Shown here: one piece after another, positions 13,401-25,331 of the stretch
Layout: the number at the start of each line of letters is the position of its first letter
Numbering within the stretch: position 1 is the stretch's first letter
Assembly: GCA_946803715.1 (NCBI GenBank)
Contig: CAMPET010000174.1
Span: forward strand, 27,271 to 91,270
Reading direction: 5' to 3'
Length of the DNA stretch: 64,000 bases
Source: Beroe ovata
Lineage: Eukaryota > Ctenophora > Nuda > Beroida > Beroidae
The notes under the pieces: generated by a model
The model's database searches: none
Seen by the model: only the letters and a program-made list of their open reading frames with translations
Told to the model about the DNA's origin: nothing
Program-made: the position numbers and the translations under genes

Positions 13401-16400
13401 GTCAGGGTGATAGTGGTGGATGAGCAGACACAATACTCTTCCATCGGAGAAAGAAACTGTGAAGTTATCCACAGGAACATCGTAGAAACTGCACACAATC
13501 TTACACCAGTCCAAGAGAGCACTGAGTTCTTCACTCTTGAAGAAACCGCGCTCATCCACTGACAATCGCCGGAATGGCAAACCCAAGACAAAGTCATCTT
13601 CATCCTCATTGGTGGCTTGCCTGACATGCTTCTTCCGGGAAAGCATTTCCCTGAGGATGCTGTTTTCAGCTTTCAGCTGGCTTACCGACAGCAGTCTCGT
13701 GATAGAATACTGGTATATCATTCTCCATATCAGAGCTAGAGTAAGGTTCTGATTCCCGTCTACCACAGATTTAGCGACGATTGGACCACCGGGCTCATTG
13801 TCCAACGTGACCCCCTCCTCGGTAAGCTTGGTCAGCATGAGCCCCACATTGTGGAGCTTCTGGAGTCTGCTAACTGCGGGAACCCGCAGCTTGTCAGTCA
13901 GGCTCGTCTCTGTGATGATCTCCGTGACTCGAGTTAGACGAGTTCCGTCCCGTAGTTCTGTCTGTATCTGACGGACTGTGTAGTCAACCTCCTCAATAAC
14001 TTTCTGCTCGTGCTGTACTGTGTACCTGAACAGTTATTTGTGATGCAATGTAGGCGCAACCGTGACAGCTGCCTGTTTATCAGATAATCCATTATGAATC
14101 AACTAACTCATTTTCCCATTTCCTTTCAACTCACTATTCACAAACTCCAGGTATCCCGGATCTCAATCTATATGGCAATAAATCTATTTGACGAACTTAC
14201 CCGATGTAACCCAGGTGCTTGGTGATGTCACCCTCTCCGCTAAGGAAGGTATTAGAGAACGATATGAGGATGGAACGACTGGTCTTGTGCGGAGACTTCA
14301 GACAGAAGAGACAGGGATCGTACTCCAGCAATCGGGCAGACTTGGCTGTATCCAAGAGCAGAACAAGCATGAGGAACTGAAGTAGAGATGTGGTTCGTGA
14401 GGTATATCTAGGTTACAGCTCTGTTTGTTATAACGAGTAAAAACAGCTGTTCAATTCCAATGTTCTCAAGAGTTCCGTGAAAGCATTGAAATGAATTTTG
14501 AGTCCTATTTACCTTCTTTAGGGTAAACTTCCTGAGTTCCTGCTCGTAACCTGCCCCATACGATCCCGGCACTGTCGGGTGAGCATATTTCTGTGCTATC
14601 ATGGGATTGTTGACGAATCGGGCGTTCAGGAACGAGACAATACCAGCCTGATCCTGCGAGAAATGAACTCATCTCAGTCACCAAGATGGTGACCAAGATG
14701 GTGACCAAGATGGTGACTGTTGAGTGAACGGTGGTCAATGACCATACTCAATCATTATGAAATCATTTGATATTGAAGAAATGAGTGACGAGTGTAGGAC
14801 TTACTCTATGGTCTGCCAAGGGCAGGACTTCTTCATAGAGAACTTCAAGACCCAGCCTTAACCATACGGGGTTGTAGCACAACAACAGGTCGATAAGCTG
14901 ACCTTTCAAACCTGTCAAATGAGTGCAGAATTTTGAAAATGCCTGACTGCATATCAAGGGAGGGAGTAAAGACTCATTAAAAGGTAGGCTGCGCGTATTG
15001 AACTGTGTCAGCCAGACTAAGACACATACCCAGATCCGCATCGAGTTTCCTATCACTCCGAACTGATAGCCTGCCATCGTTTATCTCCTGCTCGAGCTTG
15101 AGCAGAGCTGTTTCTTTCGACTGAGAGTAGGTACATGTAGATTGTAGCTATATTACTGAATATGATGACCCGTATCGGGGTGTAAAACTTGGACAATGGC
15201 GCAAGTGACGCATCATGACACATAAGTGACACATCATGAGGCACAATCACAGTTGACACATTATTAACTATTATGAGTTACACGTATGTCACGTGATATG
15301 AGTAATACACACCTGGAATATAGCACATGCTCGTCTTTCCGCATGAAGTAGTTTCCGCTCAGCTTGAATCTTAGCGAGTTTCTTTGCATTGTCCGGGGCA
15401 GCCACTGAGTGCAGGGGAAGCAAAAAGTTAAAACATAGTAAATAACTACAAATAGTCGCTTTGTCTTGAAAATTAGGAATTCAATGGAGAGTTTTCTGTC
15501 CGTCTAGGTCAAAGATTTCGAGTAGGAACTCTGTGCTGCACGGTTACTCAGTGAGTAACTGTGTCATGGAGGAGAGCAATATCGAACAGTGAATCAGTAC
15601 CCACCTGATTTTCGGGCCTTCCTGGCCGCAGTTTTTGCAATTTCCCTATTATTCTGGTACTCGGGGGTGAGGGACCCTTGAGGTGGACTCAGATAAAAGT
15701 TCAGCCACACTGTGAAACTACGCTCTTGTTTCGTTTTCCACTTCTCATCGAAGTAAATGTTACTCGCAGTTGAGAGAGCTAGCGGATGTCGAGGTATAGC
15801 TGAAAATACTTGATCTTCAGTTTAGAATCAGGGCATGTTAGGATATCAGCATTGGGTATTGCAAGAATAACTGAATATCATTATCGTTACTAGTATATCA
15901 TCTTATCGTTACTATATCTCATACTATTACTAGATCGGAACATACCGCTAAGTCTGCCTTTGCAAGTTTGCATTTTCACTCTGGTGCCAGTTGACGGTGC
16001 CACTACACTCTTCCGCCCTTTCTTTACTGCAAAGTTGATATCATTTATTCAACCTCTTATAGTCTGCAAGAAATGCACCAGCACCAGCACATGGTACATC
16101 ACACCTAAACTCAGTCACTGCACACAAACCACATCGTACCAGGATTCCCGGGTGTTTTGGGCACATCCTGACTCCTGTGTCTTTTCTCCCTGAACGTGTC
16201 ATCAGATGCCATGACCCGGTTAAGGGGACGGGGTCTCTTGGAGGGTGACTTGCCGGTGACAGTTGGAGGTCCCATCATGACGGGTGTCACCAAATCTGTG
16301 GAATTCGAGAGAAGGTGATCATCCTGATAAGCTGATATCAGCTTTATCAGAGATCAGTGCAAATCATAGACGCAGTACGAATCTGATAGGATCATGGATG

Positions 16401-19400
16401 GATCGCAGCGATGCTGCTCACCTTTCCGTTTCGGCTGTCGGACATTCATATCGATAGCATTTCGAGGGGTCTCGTCTGCCCTAGTAGCGCTCCGTGATCT
16501 ACGTCTACCAGGGTTTAGTGTCCTAAGATTATCTTGCCCGATACTCTTCTTCAATGCCTCTCTCCGAGCTAGCCCGGGGGCAGTTTTTGGTCGGGTTGTG
16601 GTTGAGGTGGCTTGTCTTATGACTGGGTTCTGGAAGTGAACCTCTGCTTTCTTGGTCTTAGCCGGTTGCGATGTTGCCATGGCGACAGGTTTGTTCGCTT
16701 TGGTAGAACCCTTCATTTTGTCCTGTATAATTGGGATTAGGAGAATAGATTATGTACTTAACAACTGACAAAATAGTTTTTTGATGGAAAAGGTACCGAA
16801 ACCGATCGTGTACGAACTTTCTTGGGTTGTTCCTCGTTAGAGAGATCGACAGTTGAGTTTGTGGTCTCAATGGCAGCTGTTACAAATGCAGCGGAGTCCT
16901 GCAAAGACATATCAAAACAGTCAACAAGATAGTCTCAAAATAGTTCAAACAGCCAACACGGCAAACATGACAGAGAATGGAAATTTGGAACAAGACATCA
17001 ACAGTTCTAACCCTGTCAGTATTGGGATTAGGAGGCTGAGTACTCGCTTTGGGCGATGGGTGTGGGATGATACTCGTATTGAAACATGGCAAGTTATCTT
17101 CCCTCTTCTCTATTGACAACTTCATAGACTGCGGATAAATAGAATCTTATAGAATAGCAATGATAGGGGAATGGAACCAATACGAGTCACCCGAAACGTG
17201 TCATAATGTCATATCGCAGAGTGTCATATGACCTAGTGTCACGTGTCCTATGACCTAGTGTCACGTGTCCAATGACCTAGTGTCACGTGTCCTATGACCT
17301 AGTGTCACGTTTCCTATGAACTAGTGTCACGTGTCCTATGACCTAGTGTCACGAGTCCTATGACCTAGTGTCACGTGTACTATGACCTAGTGTCACGTGT
17401 CCTATGACCTGATGTCACGTGTCCTATAACGTGACTCACGGGATGGAGAGGAGTTGCTGTGAGAGGACCACCTGAGCTACGACCCAAATTTTCGGGACTG
17501 ATGTTGAGTTGCAGAGCTGCGCTTGGAGGTATACTGGGGACAGGAATATCGTCAGTAGTAACAGCAGCGACCCCATCAGATGGAGGTGGATCTGCAGGAG
17601 GGTGGGGATCTGCAGGTGGGTGTTGGGCGGAGATAACACGTTCTGTGAGCGGTTCCTCCTCTAGGGGCGGAGTAAATGGACGAGGACTCAGCGGCTGCTC
17701 GAAACTCCGTGATCTCGGTGGAGATAATTTCTCCAGGATGCTGTCCACTGGACCCATCGTATGACATTCCATGAATGTTTGCTGTGCAGTGCCTCCTAGA
17801 GTATGGCACTCCATGAACGTTTGTTGGGCAGAACTATCCTCTGCTATCCTTTTCAGAGCGCCCCTGTCATGGAATGAGGGGTTAAAAAACTGCGAACATC
17901 CTGGCATAATATCATGTAACGCGTTTCGACAGGAAGATACCTTGTCATAACCATGGGAGTGAGCATGAGAGGGTTTGAGGCAGGTGCACCCCATGTCCGC
18001 CGTTTTCTGGGCGTTCCCGTGCTCCCCTCCCCTCCACTACTGCTCCCACCCGAATCCGCTATGTTGGGAGTGGGAGTGGGCAGGGGAGGGAGTAGGGTGG
18101 GAGCACTTGGTTGGGTGGGAACAGTAGGTGTTGTGTTGCAGCCTTTGGTAGGATTATCACTGAGCTGTGAGAACTGTGGGATTGTTGAAAAGGGTGTGAG
18201 TCATACAGTCCAACACTATTGAGTCCTAGACTATAGAGATGAGATTCATTCAGGGTGAATTCGCCAATGGGAATTCGGCACTGAGAATTTTTCCTTCCAT
18301 GTGACATAAATCAAAGACATTGTGACATCACAACGACTATTGCTTGGATATAATTAATTAGATGATAAGTCGCTCTAATCTATAGCTACATGATCAATTC
18401 TCACGTTTAGAAGTTGCTATGCAACAGCGATAAAGGGAGTAGCAGGAATTTCTACCAGCATTCTAACATCCCCACTATGATAGAATCAGACTACCAGACA
18501 TGCTCTCACACTCACACCACACATGTCTGTCAACATGACAAATTCCTCAGTTCGACGGTGTCGCTTACACTCCCGCACTTCCCTTCGTGGAAACCATCGT
18601 TTCCGGCCTCTCTACAGTAGCATTATGTGTATTCAAGCGTAATGGGGGGGGGGGCAAGAGGATATCAGTATATCTTGGATTGTGCATATTGACGTCCAGA
18701 ATGTAAATAGTGAAGCAGAAAGTTATCTGTTGGGCTGTACAAACCGGTGTATCCAGAGCAGCGAATGGACTTGTCACAAACAGAGGTTCAGGCATTCGTT
18801 GTTCGTTAGCTGAATCGAGGACAGCTTTGCTCAGAGGAACAGGTTTTTGGACAGGTTTGTCGGTTATGTTGAGGGGCTTAAACTGGTGGTTATCATTGGT
18901 CGCAGTCCCGCACGACAGTTGGTTCAATTGGTTGATATTGCTGTCTTGATTCTGTTTTAATGCTCTGGTCTCCATTGCAGATTGTACTGTGTTCAGTAAC
19001 ATGTCTTTACCGGCAGTGTGACTTGTGACGCCGCGAAACCGCTGTAATAGGTGCGGTTAAGGTTATGTGTCGAACTTTTTTGCTGTTTAAAAACCTAAGG
19101 AAAGTAGATGGAAAGTATAGTTCTTACTTGACAGTCATTTTCATCATCGGCAATGCTTATGTTATGCTGTTTCGGGACTACAGGCTTTTTCTTGACTCTT
19201 CTCATACCCTTCTGAACAGAGTTTAAGCCTTCAACTGCAAACTCCGAACTGGATCACCGATAGTTCGTCAATGACTTGTGTATGTTTTTCATTCGAAGCG
19301 CGGGTATTCGAAATTTTGAAAATTGTGGAAATGTAAAGTTTTGCGCGCGCTGAGTCGTCAGTTGAAGAAAATGTCGTTTGGCGACCACGAATATCTGAAC

Positions 19401-20184
19401 TTTTGATCGCGCGCGGTGAGAGTGGCAATAGAATTGGCCGTTTGGACACAATCATAATAACATTGACGAGTAAGCCAATTATAAGATTGGAATTGAGGAA
19501 ACTGACCTTCTTTTGCTTCATCTCTATGACTGTACCGACAAGTCGTATACAGAATTTCTTAGCTCCCCATTGTAGCTCGATACTATCAGACATTCCTCCT
19601 GACCCATCTTTAGCTGAAACAGAACGATATCTCCAGAGATCTCGAAAGAACTTCGCATCATGCGATCTCATCTCCAGCTAGGTGAGTGAGAAAATCCTGG
19701 GCTGAAAATGTCCCCAGAACTGAAAGAGACGTCAAGACAGAGTACCTGGTGTCCAGACAAGATTGATATCGACACAGGAGAGCGGGGGTACTTTGTACGT
19801 CCTTGTTCTACTCTCATCTACAGAATGTCCGTGTATCACGATATGAGCAGTTCGGGCGAACCTTGCAGTTTCCAACACCACCTCTTCTTGCCACGGGTTT
19901 TCCAAGGTAAACTTGGCAGTACCAGACTTTCCAGCTTTTACCTTGGATAAGCGGGAGTGAAAACTCGACACAACATAAAATTTGGTACACTAAATAACAT
20001 TGGAAAGGGTGAGAAGAGGATAATTTTGCAAGTGTCTAATTTTTCGAAAAAAAGAACATACTTCTCCGAAATCTATGACTGTTCTAGTTCCAAAGCAGTT
20101 GAGCTGCAAAACAGGCGTTTCATCGTTTGAGTCAGAGGTTGAATTAGCACCAGTAAAGTGGATGTAACCGACATTGGTACACAT
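10465..20184 (-). CDS. ASPM: ASPM / abnormal spindle homologue
   Basis: Spindle-pole microtubule minus-end protein. Exons in transcript order: 20184-20062, 19989-19746, 19613-19507, 19211-19128, 19041-18745, 18173-17941, 17863-17440, 16898-16797, 16722-16422, 16295-16140, 16026-15946, 15799-15605, 15404-15313, 15120-15030, 14911-14805, 14653-14513, 14376-14201, 14025-10599, 10506-10465. Every junction keeps phase, giving 2140 aa. Exons 1-3 form the N-terminal ASH (MSP-like) domain. The middle is low complexity with the duplicated motif [13 protein letters not shown] hallmarks follow: [40 protein letters not shown] and [16 protein letters not shown]. Then come the CH domain ([20 protein letters not shown]) and about 33 IQ motifs in one 3.4-kb exon, like the giant IQ exon of vertebrate ASPM. 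The protein stops soon after the last IQ and lacks the C-terminal tail of vertebrate ASPM. The exon 6 acceptor could be 9 nt downstream. Confidence 0.93.
14677..14717. repeat. 13-bp tandem repeat in an ASPM intron
   Basis: The unit accaagatggtg is repeated three times with short flanking extensions, inside the intron between ASPM exons 14805-14911 and 14513-14653. It is a short minisatellite with no evident function. Confidence 0.8.
17226..17423. repeat. 22-bp minisatellite carrying E-boxes in an ASPM intron
   Basis: Nine consecutive copies of a 22-bp unit (ctatgacctagtgtcacgtg plus tc). Seven of the nine keep an intact palindromic CACGTG hexamer. The array lies in the ASPM intron 16899-17439, starting about 10 bp from the 5' splice site of exon 17440-17863. 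Variation is mostly single substitutions, as expected for a young array. CACGTG is the core of bHLH-ZIP sites (USF, MITF/TFE, Myc/Max); binding here is not shown. Confidence 0.9.
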
Positions 20185-20334
20185 AGCGTTATTTTAACGG
20201 GACATACTAGTTGGGGCATAGTTCAAATCATTATCGTTCATTTGGTATTGTGTACAAGTTGCTAAGGTGAAATAATCAATTAATATAGTGTTCTAAAAAT
20301 AGTTATTAGAAAAGCACTATGAAGGTACAAATAT

Positions 20335-20955
20335 TTAGATACTGACAATCTTATATTTACCAACTTTTTTCATAATTCTGTCACCTGGCCGATATAAGAA
20401 ATTATTACCAAATATGTTTATGATACTCCCATCCAACAAAAAACTAAAAACACTACCTCGTTTCGGCAGAACATGAACACCATCATTTTCATCTACAATA
20501 GTGAAAGTATTTAGAGACTCCATTGCAACAATGCCACATTTTTGTAAAAGTGCTGGGCATTTTGTTTTGGTGACAGTTAAAAAACACCCATGCATATCAG
20601 CTTGTGAAATATCTTCAAGCTTACTACCAATGCTTGTCATGTAGTCACACCAAATCTTGTGGACAGGAACCAACTCCTTGAAGCTTGTCTCGCCCCGTTG
20701 AAGTTTACAGAGACCTAATTTCTTTTTCTCAGTGTTGGATAATAGTTGCTTGTTCGATTTCACTTTAGATGCTGGCTTTTTGTAGGGTTCCTTGAGGAAG
20801 ATGTGAGAATTTGTTTTGATGTGGTTATGAACAAGATCTGTCACTACATTGTCCGATTTCTGAGGGTTAGCCTCCTTAACGACCTTGAAGATGAATGATT
20901 TTGTAAAGTTTGATTCAATTTCTTCCAGTTTCCTCTTGTTGCTCATTGATGTCAT
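20335..20955 (-). CDS. POP4: RNase P/MRP subunit POP4 (Rpp29)
   Basis: Protein subunit of nuclear RNase P and RNase MRP, which process tRNA 5' ends and pre-rRNA; family Rof/RNase P p29. From the ATG at 20955 it is 206 aa, close to the human size of about 220. Diagnostic features are a basic linker, LVPVHKIWCDYM (human equivalent LPLHELWKQYI), then ADMHGCFLTVTKTKCPALL in the Sm-like barrel, followed by VLPKRGSVFSFLLDG, YGN-like FGNNFLYRPGDR and a Lys-rich end. A splice acceptor (ctcag) lies just upstream at about 20982, so a short first coding exon may exist further 5'. The gene ends 150 bp upstream of the ASPM start on the same strand. Confidence 0.88.
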   Translation of the reverse strand: MTSMSNKRKLEEIESNFTKSFIFKVVKEANPQKSDNVVTDLVHNHIKTNSHIFLKEPYKKPASKVKSNKQLLSNTEKKKLGLCKLQRGETSFKELVPVHKIWCDYMTSIGSKLEDISQADMHGCFLTVTKTKCPALLQKCGIVAMESLNTFTIVDENDGVHVLPKRGSVFSFLLDGSIINIFGNNFLYRPGDRIMKKVGKYKIVSI

Positions 20956-22598
20956 TGAACAAGCGAGATTGGCATGGTCCCTGAGAAAAATGATGGATAA
21001 TGTCTCATATGAATAGACAATATAAATATTATGTGGGAGAAACTTTACCATTTCATGTTTTATTCGAATATACATCATTTCATGGAGGCTAGTAAAACCC
21101 ATGCAACAGAAAGAAACTGAATTATCAAAGAACTTAATCTACAAGCTACGATTTTATAGTAATATCATATCCACGGTAAGAACTTCCAACAATTATGTAT
21201 GAGCATTGGCACAATGAAACATATGTCAATAATATCTTACATGAATAATGGAGCTTTATGAGTGAAGTAGCTGTCTCTCTTTCTGATAGGTGGCATAAAG
21301 AACAACAATCCACGAGAATCCAACAGCAACATATATAAACTGAAATATATAAACTGAAATTTATAAACTAAAATTGATCAGAATTAAACAGAGTCATAAC
21401 CTTGTTACAAGATTAGAAAAAGAATTGGCAAGTTCTTACCATTATAAATATCCTCTGGGAAGATTCCATGACCTGTTTGTGGAAATGGTAAAATGATAAT
21501 TTAAAATGATAACAAAAGATACAGTAGTAAAATGATATTAAACCCCCAGTGGCAGAAAGTGAGGAATTTAGGCACAACATTCCTAGCCAAAATTTCGTTA
21601 TTTCTGTCGTTTAATTCATAAAAAAAAGCTTTTTCTAAAAAAACATATTTCAAAAATTATTTTTAAAATTCACTATTTTCTGCTACTTTTCATGGTCTGA
21701 GAATCGAGCGTCGTGTTTTGGGCATATATGCCTAGCGCTGTGCCTGCGTGCACTATAAAACGCGCGACAAAGGCACGGCAGGCACCACTACTAAAGTATC
21801 AAGGACTTTATACATAATTTATAAAGACTAAGATTCGATTCGACACCGCGTGATCGTGGCGTATACCGTAGAGCGCCAGACTTTTATGACGATCGCACAG
21901 GTTCGATGCCCGGAGAAAGTCATGATTCTCAACCTTTTTTACTATAGCATTATCTAATCGCTTTGCCAGAATTTATATGACTATTTGAGGTGCTTATAAA
22001 CTTACGGAGGGAGTTTTGAAACTGATCCATTCTTCTCAAAGATTTCGGGGCTAATGGTTAAATGTTAATACTTTTTGTCACGTGACCCACCTAACACCTT
22101 AGCTCTAAAGTTTTATTATTCGTCCCTTTTGAGCTTGTATGTTTTCCAAAAAGGGAAGACACCATAATTCTTTGCTTTTATGACTGATGCGTCCATGTTG
22201 TGCAGTGATGTCTTCTTTGTCATTGATAAAGCAAAACATATTCTTCGAGATTCTCCTGGTTGAACAGCTCATACCCCCGTTTCTTGTTTGAAGACCGTCT
22301 CATTGCTATATGCCGCATTGTTTGTGGTGATTTCATGATCAAGCTAAGCACTAAGCAGCTTATGGGTGACTATTGGTGGGACACGTGCAAATTTGCGATG
22401 TATCGTTACTTTGTGTTGTAATGTAGACAACTAAAGACAATATTTCTTGTTTAATTATGGCTGCAGTTATAGATGTAAGAATTCATTACAACTATAGCAA
22501 TAGAGTAGAATACAAAAAATTAGATAAATAACAAATCAAACAAATAATAAACATTTAAAAGTGAAAAAATCCACTTTTCTCCTTTTTTAGTCTTTTTA
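20956..22598. other. Non-coding stretch with a tRNA-like sequence
   Basis: Contains the 5' flank of POP4 and AT-rich DNA with no supported gene. A donor-like site near 21234-21244 could belong to an upstream POP4 exon. A tRNA-like segment is listed separately. Confidence 0.45.
21846..21913 (+). repeat. tRNA-like Pol III promoter remnant (SINE or tRNA pseudogene)
   Basis: The segment has an A-box-like cgtggcgtataccgtagagc and a B-box ggttcgatgcc at about 21900-21910. The loop contains ctttta as in tRNA-Lys(UUU), and a run of T follows at about 21938. The acceptor stem does not pair and the anticodon stem is mismatched, so it is not a functional tRNA. It may be the head of a SINE; no second copy is seen in the window. 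Confidence 0.4.
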
Positions 22599-23474
22599 TT
22601 AGGACCGAGGTTTTAAATTTCCTCTATATCTTGTCGATGGAAGAGTAGGCTGCAGTCGGTCTAACACCAAGAAGGGATGACACCCGTCTGCAGAAGGCTG
22701 TGCTAGCACCAATCGGTAGCTCATTAATGCGCACGAATTAATCAGACGGATGTCATCGTTTGATTGTCCCGCATTCTGATAGCGCCTGTTGTGATACGAT
22801 TCCATGACCGACCTGTAGGTTTCAGCAACTGCCTCGGAGCAGGCAAATGCCACACTTGCAATGAGAAGTTGCTGGATCCCTACGGGTACGGTCTGGCGCT
22901 CTTCCAAAATCAAGAACTTTAAATTTCCCTCAAGAGTGTGGGACCCTCCCCATGTTTTGATCTTGGAGCGGTTACCTCTGATTACATCCATCAAATATTG
23001 CAGAGTGGCAATGTTGACATCCTCTGGCCTGTCCACAATGGTGGCCAGGGATGCAGGGTCATAACTAGTACTCCTCTTGAATGAAGCACCTAATGATGGC
23101 ACCAGAGTTCTGGGATCTCTGCAAGCATGCTGCTTGTCTTTGAGTGCAACAAAGACATTACAACCCGTGCATCTACTGTGCTGAGGCTTCAACAGGTCCA
23201 TGGTATGAATTCCTGCGGCCTCACAGCAAGCGTTCAGGAATCCCCCAACGTTTTTTATCCGTTCAACATTGTCCATATCCCTTCCCCAGTATAGGTGTTC
23301 AAACCAGTACTCATCAAACTGCGTGGACAGAGTCTTTATGAAGTCTTGGCGACAAGATCTGGTCCCTAGCACGGCGGTTACACGCTGCTGAACGGCCTGT
23401 GCTCCTGCTGTAGGGCGCGCCCGTGTCGATCTTTCAAGGGGGTCCACCAGAAATGGAGAGTTAACTGCTTTCAT
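22599..23474 (-). CDS. Uncharacterised, transposase-like terminal exon
   Basis: An open frame of 291 aa from ATG. The frame opens after a good acceptor (cttcttccag at about 23481-23490), so it is probably the last exon of a gene whose upstream part is lost in the adjacent gap. It contains one C-x2-C-x9-H-x-C zinc-finger-like motif (CTGCNVFVALKDKQHAC). A C-terminal segment, FACSEAVAETYRSVMESY, resembles the dimerisation region of hAT-like transposase relatives that are common in marine invertebrate genomes. I do not recognise the family with certainty. It may be a fragment of a DNA transposon or a domesticated copy. Confidence 0.35.
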   Translation of the reverse strand: MKAVNSPFLVDPLERSTRARPTAGAQAVQQRVTAVLGTRSCRQDFIKTLSTQFDEYWFEHLYWGRDMDNVERIKNVGGFLNACCEAAGIHTMDLLKPQHSRCTGCNVFVALKDKQHACRDPRTLVPSLGASFKRSTSYDPASLATIVDRPEDVNIATLQYLMDVIRGNRSKIKTWGGSHTLEGNLKFLILEERQTVPVGIQQLLIASVAFACSEAVAETYRSVMESYHNRRYQNAGQSNDDIRLINSCALMSYRLVLAQPSADGCHPFLVLDRLQPTLPSTRYRGNLKPRS

Positions 23475-23539
23475 GCACTCCTGGAAGAAGTACTGAAGTT
23501 TACCGTAAATATTCCATCATAACTTAACATTTGATACTT

Positions 23540-23990
23540 ACACACACACACACACAAACAAGAACGGAAGCGCACCCGTNNNNNNNNNNNNNNNNNNNNN
23601 NNNNNNNNNNNNNNNNNNNNNNNNNNNNNNNNNNNNNNNNNNNNNNNNNNNNNNNNNNNNNNNNNNNNNNNNNNNNNNNNNNNNNNNNNNNNNNNNNNNN
23701 NNNNNNNNNNNNNNNNNNNNNNNNNNNNNNNNNNNNNNNNNNNNNNNNNNNNNNNNNNNNACACACACACACACACACACATACATACATACACACACAC
23801 AAACAGGCACACGCACACACACACGCGCACATACACACTCAAACACAGGCACACATGCACACACGACACACAAATAAACACCACGCACATACATGCACAG
23901 TGCAAACACACACATACTACAAACAGTACACACACACCCTCACACAGTACAAACACTCAAAACAGTACACACAAGAAATCCAGATAAATC
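23540..23990. repeat. (CA)n microsatellite with 181-base assembly gap
   Basis: Interrupted CA dinucleotide repeats flank a run of N at 23580-23760. All open frames across it are low-complexity Cys-Val or Thr-His readings and are not genes. The gap probably arose because the repeat could not be assembled. Confidence 0.95.
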
Positions 23991-24242
23991 TAATCGATTG
24001 ATCTTGATATTTCACATCACTATGATGATGGTGTCAACATGATGATAAGGATGGTAGTATCGAAAATAACCAGAGAACATTATGATCACGACTAAAATAA
24101 TAAGTCATCACAGTACAGATGTAGACAAATGTCACAAACTATAAAACACACAAAGAAATGATTAGTATAGTAATTTAGGACCGAATGTCTGAACATGCAG
24201 GCCTAAGCCCCAACAAAGCTGTGTCTGTGTGAGTAACCTGAG

Positions 24243-25331
24243 TTATGGGTTGATCCTGGCATGTGGGGACGAAAAAACTGTAGGAGCGTTAAATCTGTTG
24301 CAGTTTGTATGTCTCATGTTAGCAGAATGAAATGGAACATGCTGTGGGTTTGCTATAAATCGTTGGTAATGCCAGCAATCACTATATAGATGACCAGGTT
24401 TAGAACAAAAGTAGCAAGACTTAGTACGGTTGTTAGGTCTAGGTTGGTTGTTGTTAAGTTGTGAATGATGTGGGAAGGCATGTGGCATATACGTCGTGTT
24501 TGTATTGATAGTAGGTCGTGTCGTGTTAGTTGGTGCTGGGGCTAAGTCAGATGTAGCAAAAACCTCGAGTTCGTCAGTATCTGTGCGTTGGACAATATTA
24601 GATGCAGATTCAATTCGTTTGGCCTTCATAACGAGTTCGTTAAATGTATAAATGTCAGATTCATAAAGCTTCTGTTTAATGTTATTGTCTTTTAGCCCAC
24701 TTAAAAACGCGTTGTATCCTAGGGTCTGTTTGCATTCGTCACTTTCTGATGCGTTTAGCATGAGGTTTTCAATCGTGTCAGCAAAGTCAGTTATGGTCTC
24801 GTCAGGCTGTTGTTTAGTATCAAGGAGCTTGTGTTGTATGTCTTTAATGGTAGCAGGTGCCATGAATCGTTTATATGCTTTGATGAACTTTTCTGGGACA
24901 TGATCAACATTTTCAGGAAGTTTGTAATTGAACAGCTTATGGTATGTTTTGTCGTCATCAATGAGTGATAGGAAGAAATTTTTGTGATTTAATCTATCAT
25001 TGGGTGTAATGATCGAAAGCCAATTGAGAAAGCGGTTAGCAAAGTCGTCAAAGTCTTGTTTTTGTGAGAATGTCGGGGGTCTTACCTCAGTTCGAGAGGA
25101 ACGGATATTGAGTGAGGATGTTCGTTCAGGTTGCTCTGGTACGGCATCTTCCATGGCAGGTCCAGTTTCCTCACCAGCTATGGGTTGCTCATCTTCATGT
25201 TCATCTGGTGGTTTGCTGCCCGCGTAGATTGTTGTACTTTGAGTTGGAGGGTTGTTATGTGCGTCCATTGAGAGGAGAGAAGAGACAGAATTGTATGGTA
25301 ATATTGGAACTGACTCAGAATTACTTAACAT
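24243..25331 (-). mobile_element. LTR-retrotransposon Gag ORF, isolated
   Basis: Intact 362-aa frame. The N-terminal 90 residues are acidic and disordered. A capsid-like helical region follows (DFDDFANRFLNWLSI, DETITDFADTIENLM, AFLSGLKDNNIKQKLYES), then an Asn/Pro/Thr linker and one CCHC zinc knuckle, CYFCSKPGHLYSDC, near the C-terminus. This is the layout of Ty3/gypsy-type Gag. No protease, reverse transcriptase or integrase frame lies within reach downstream (toward lower coordinates), and I found no LTR pair. It is either a truncated insertion or a gag-derived host gene. The frame is unbroken over 1.1 kb. Confidence 0.75.

Noticed and set aside
15960-16193. 77-aa + frame opposite ASPM
   Set aside because: It covers an ASPM exon and intron on the opposite strand, with no splice or domain support.
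23471-24001. Long open frames of Cys-Val-rich or Thr-His-rich sequence across the gap
   Set aside because: They are translations of CA/TG dinucleotide repeats and of Ns.
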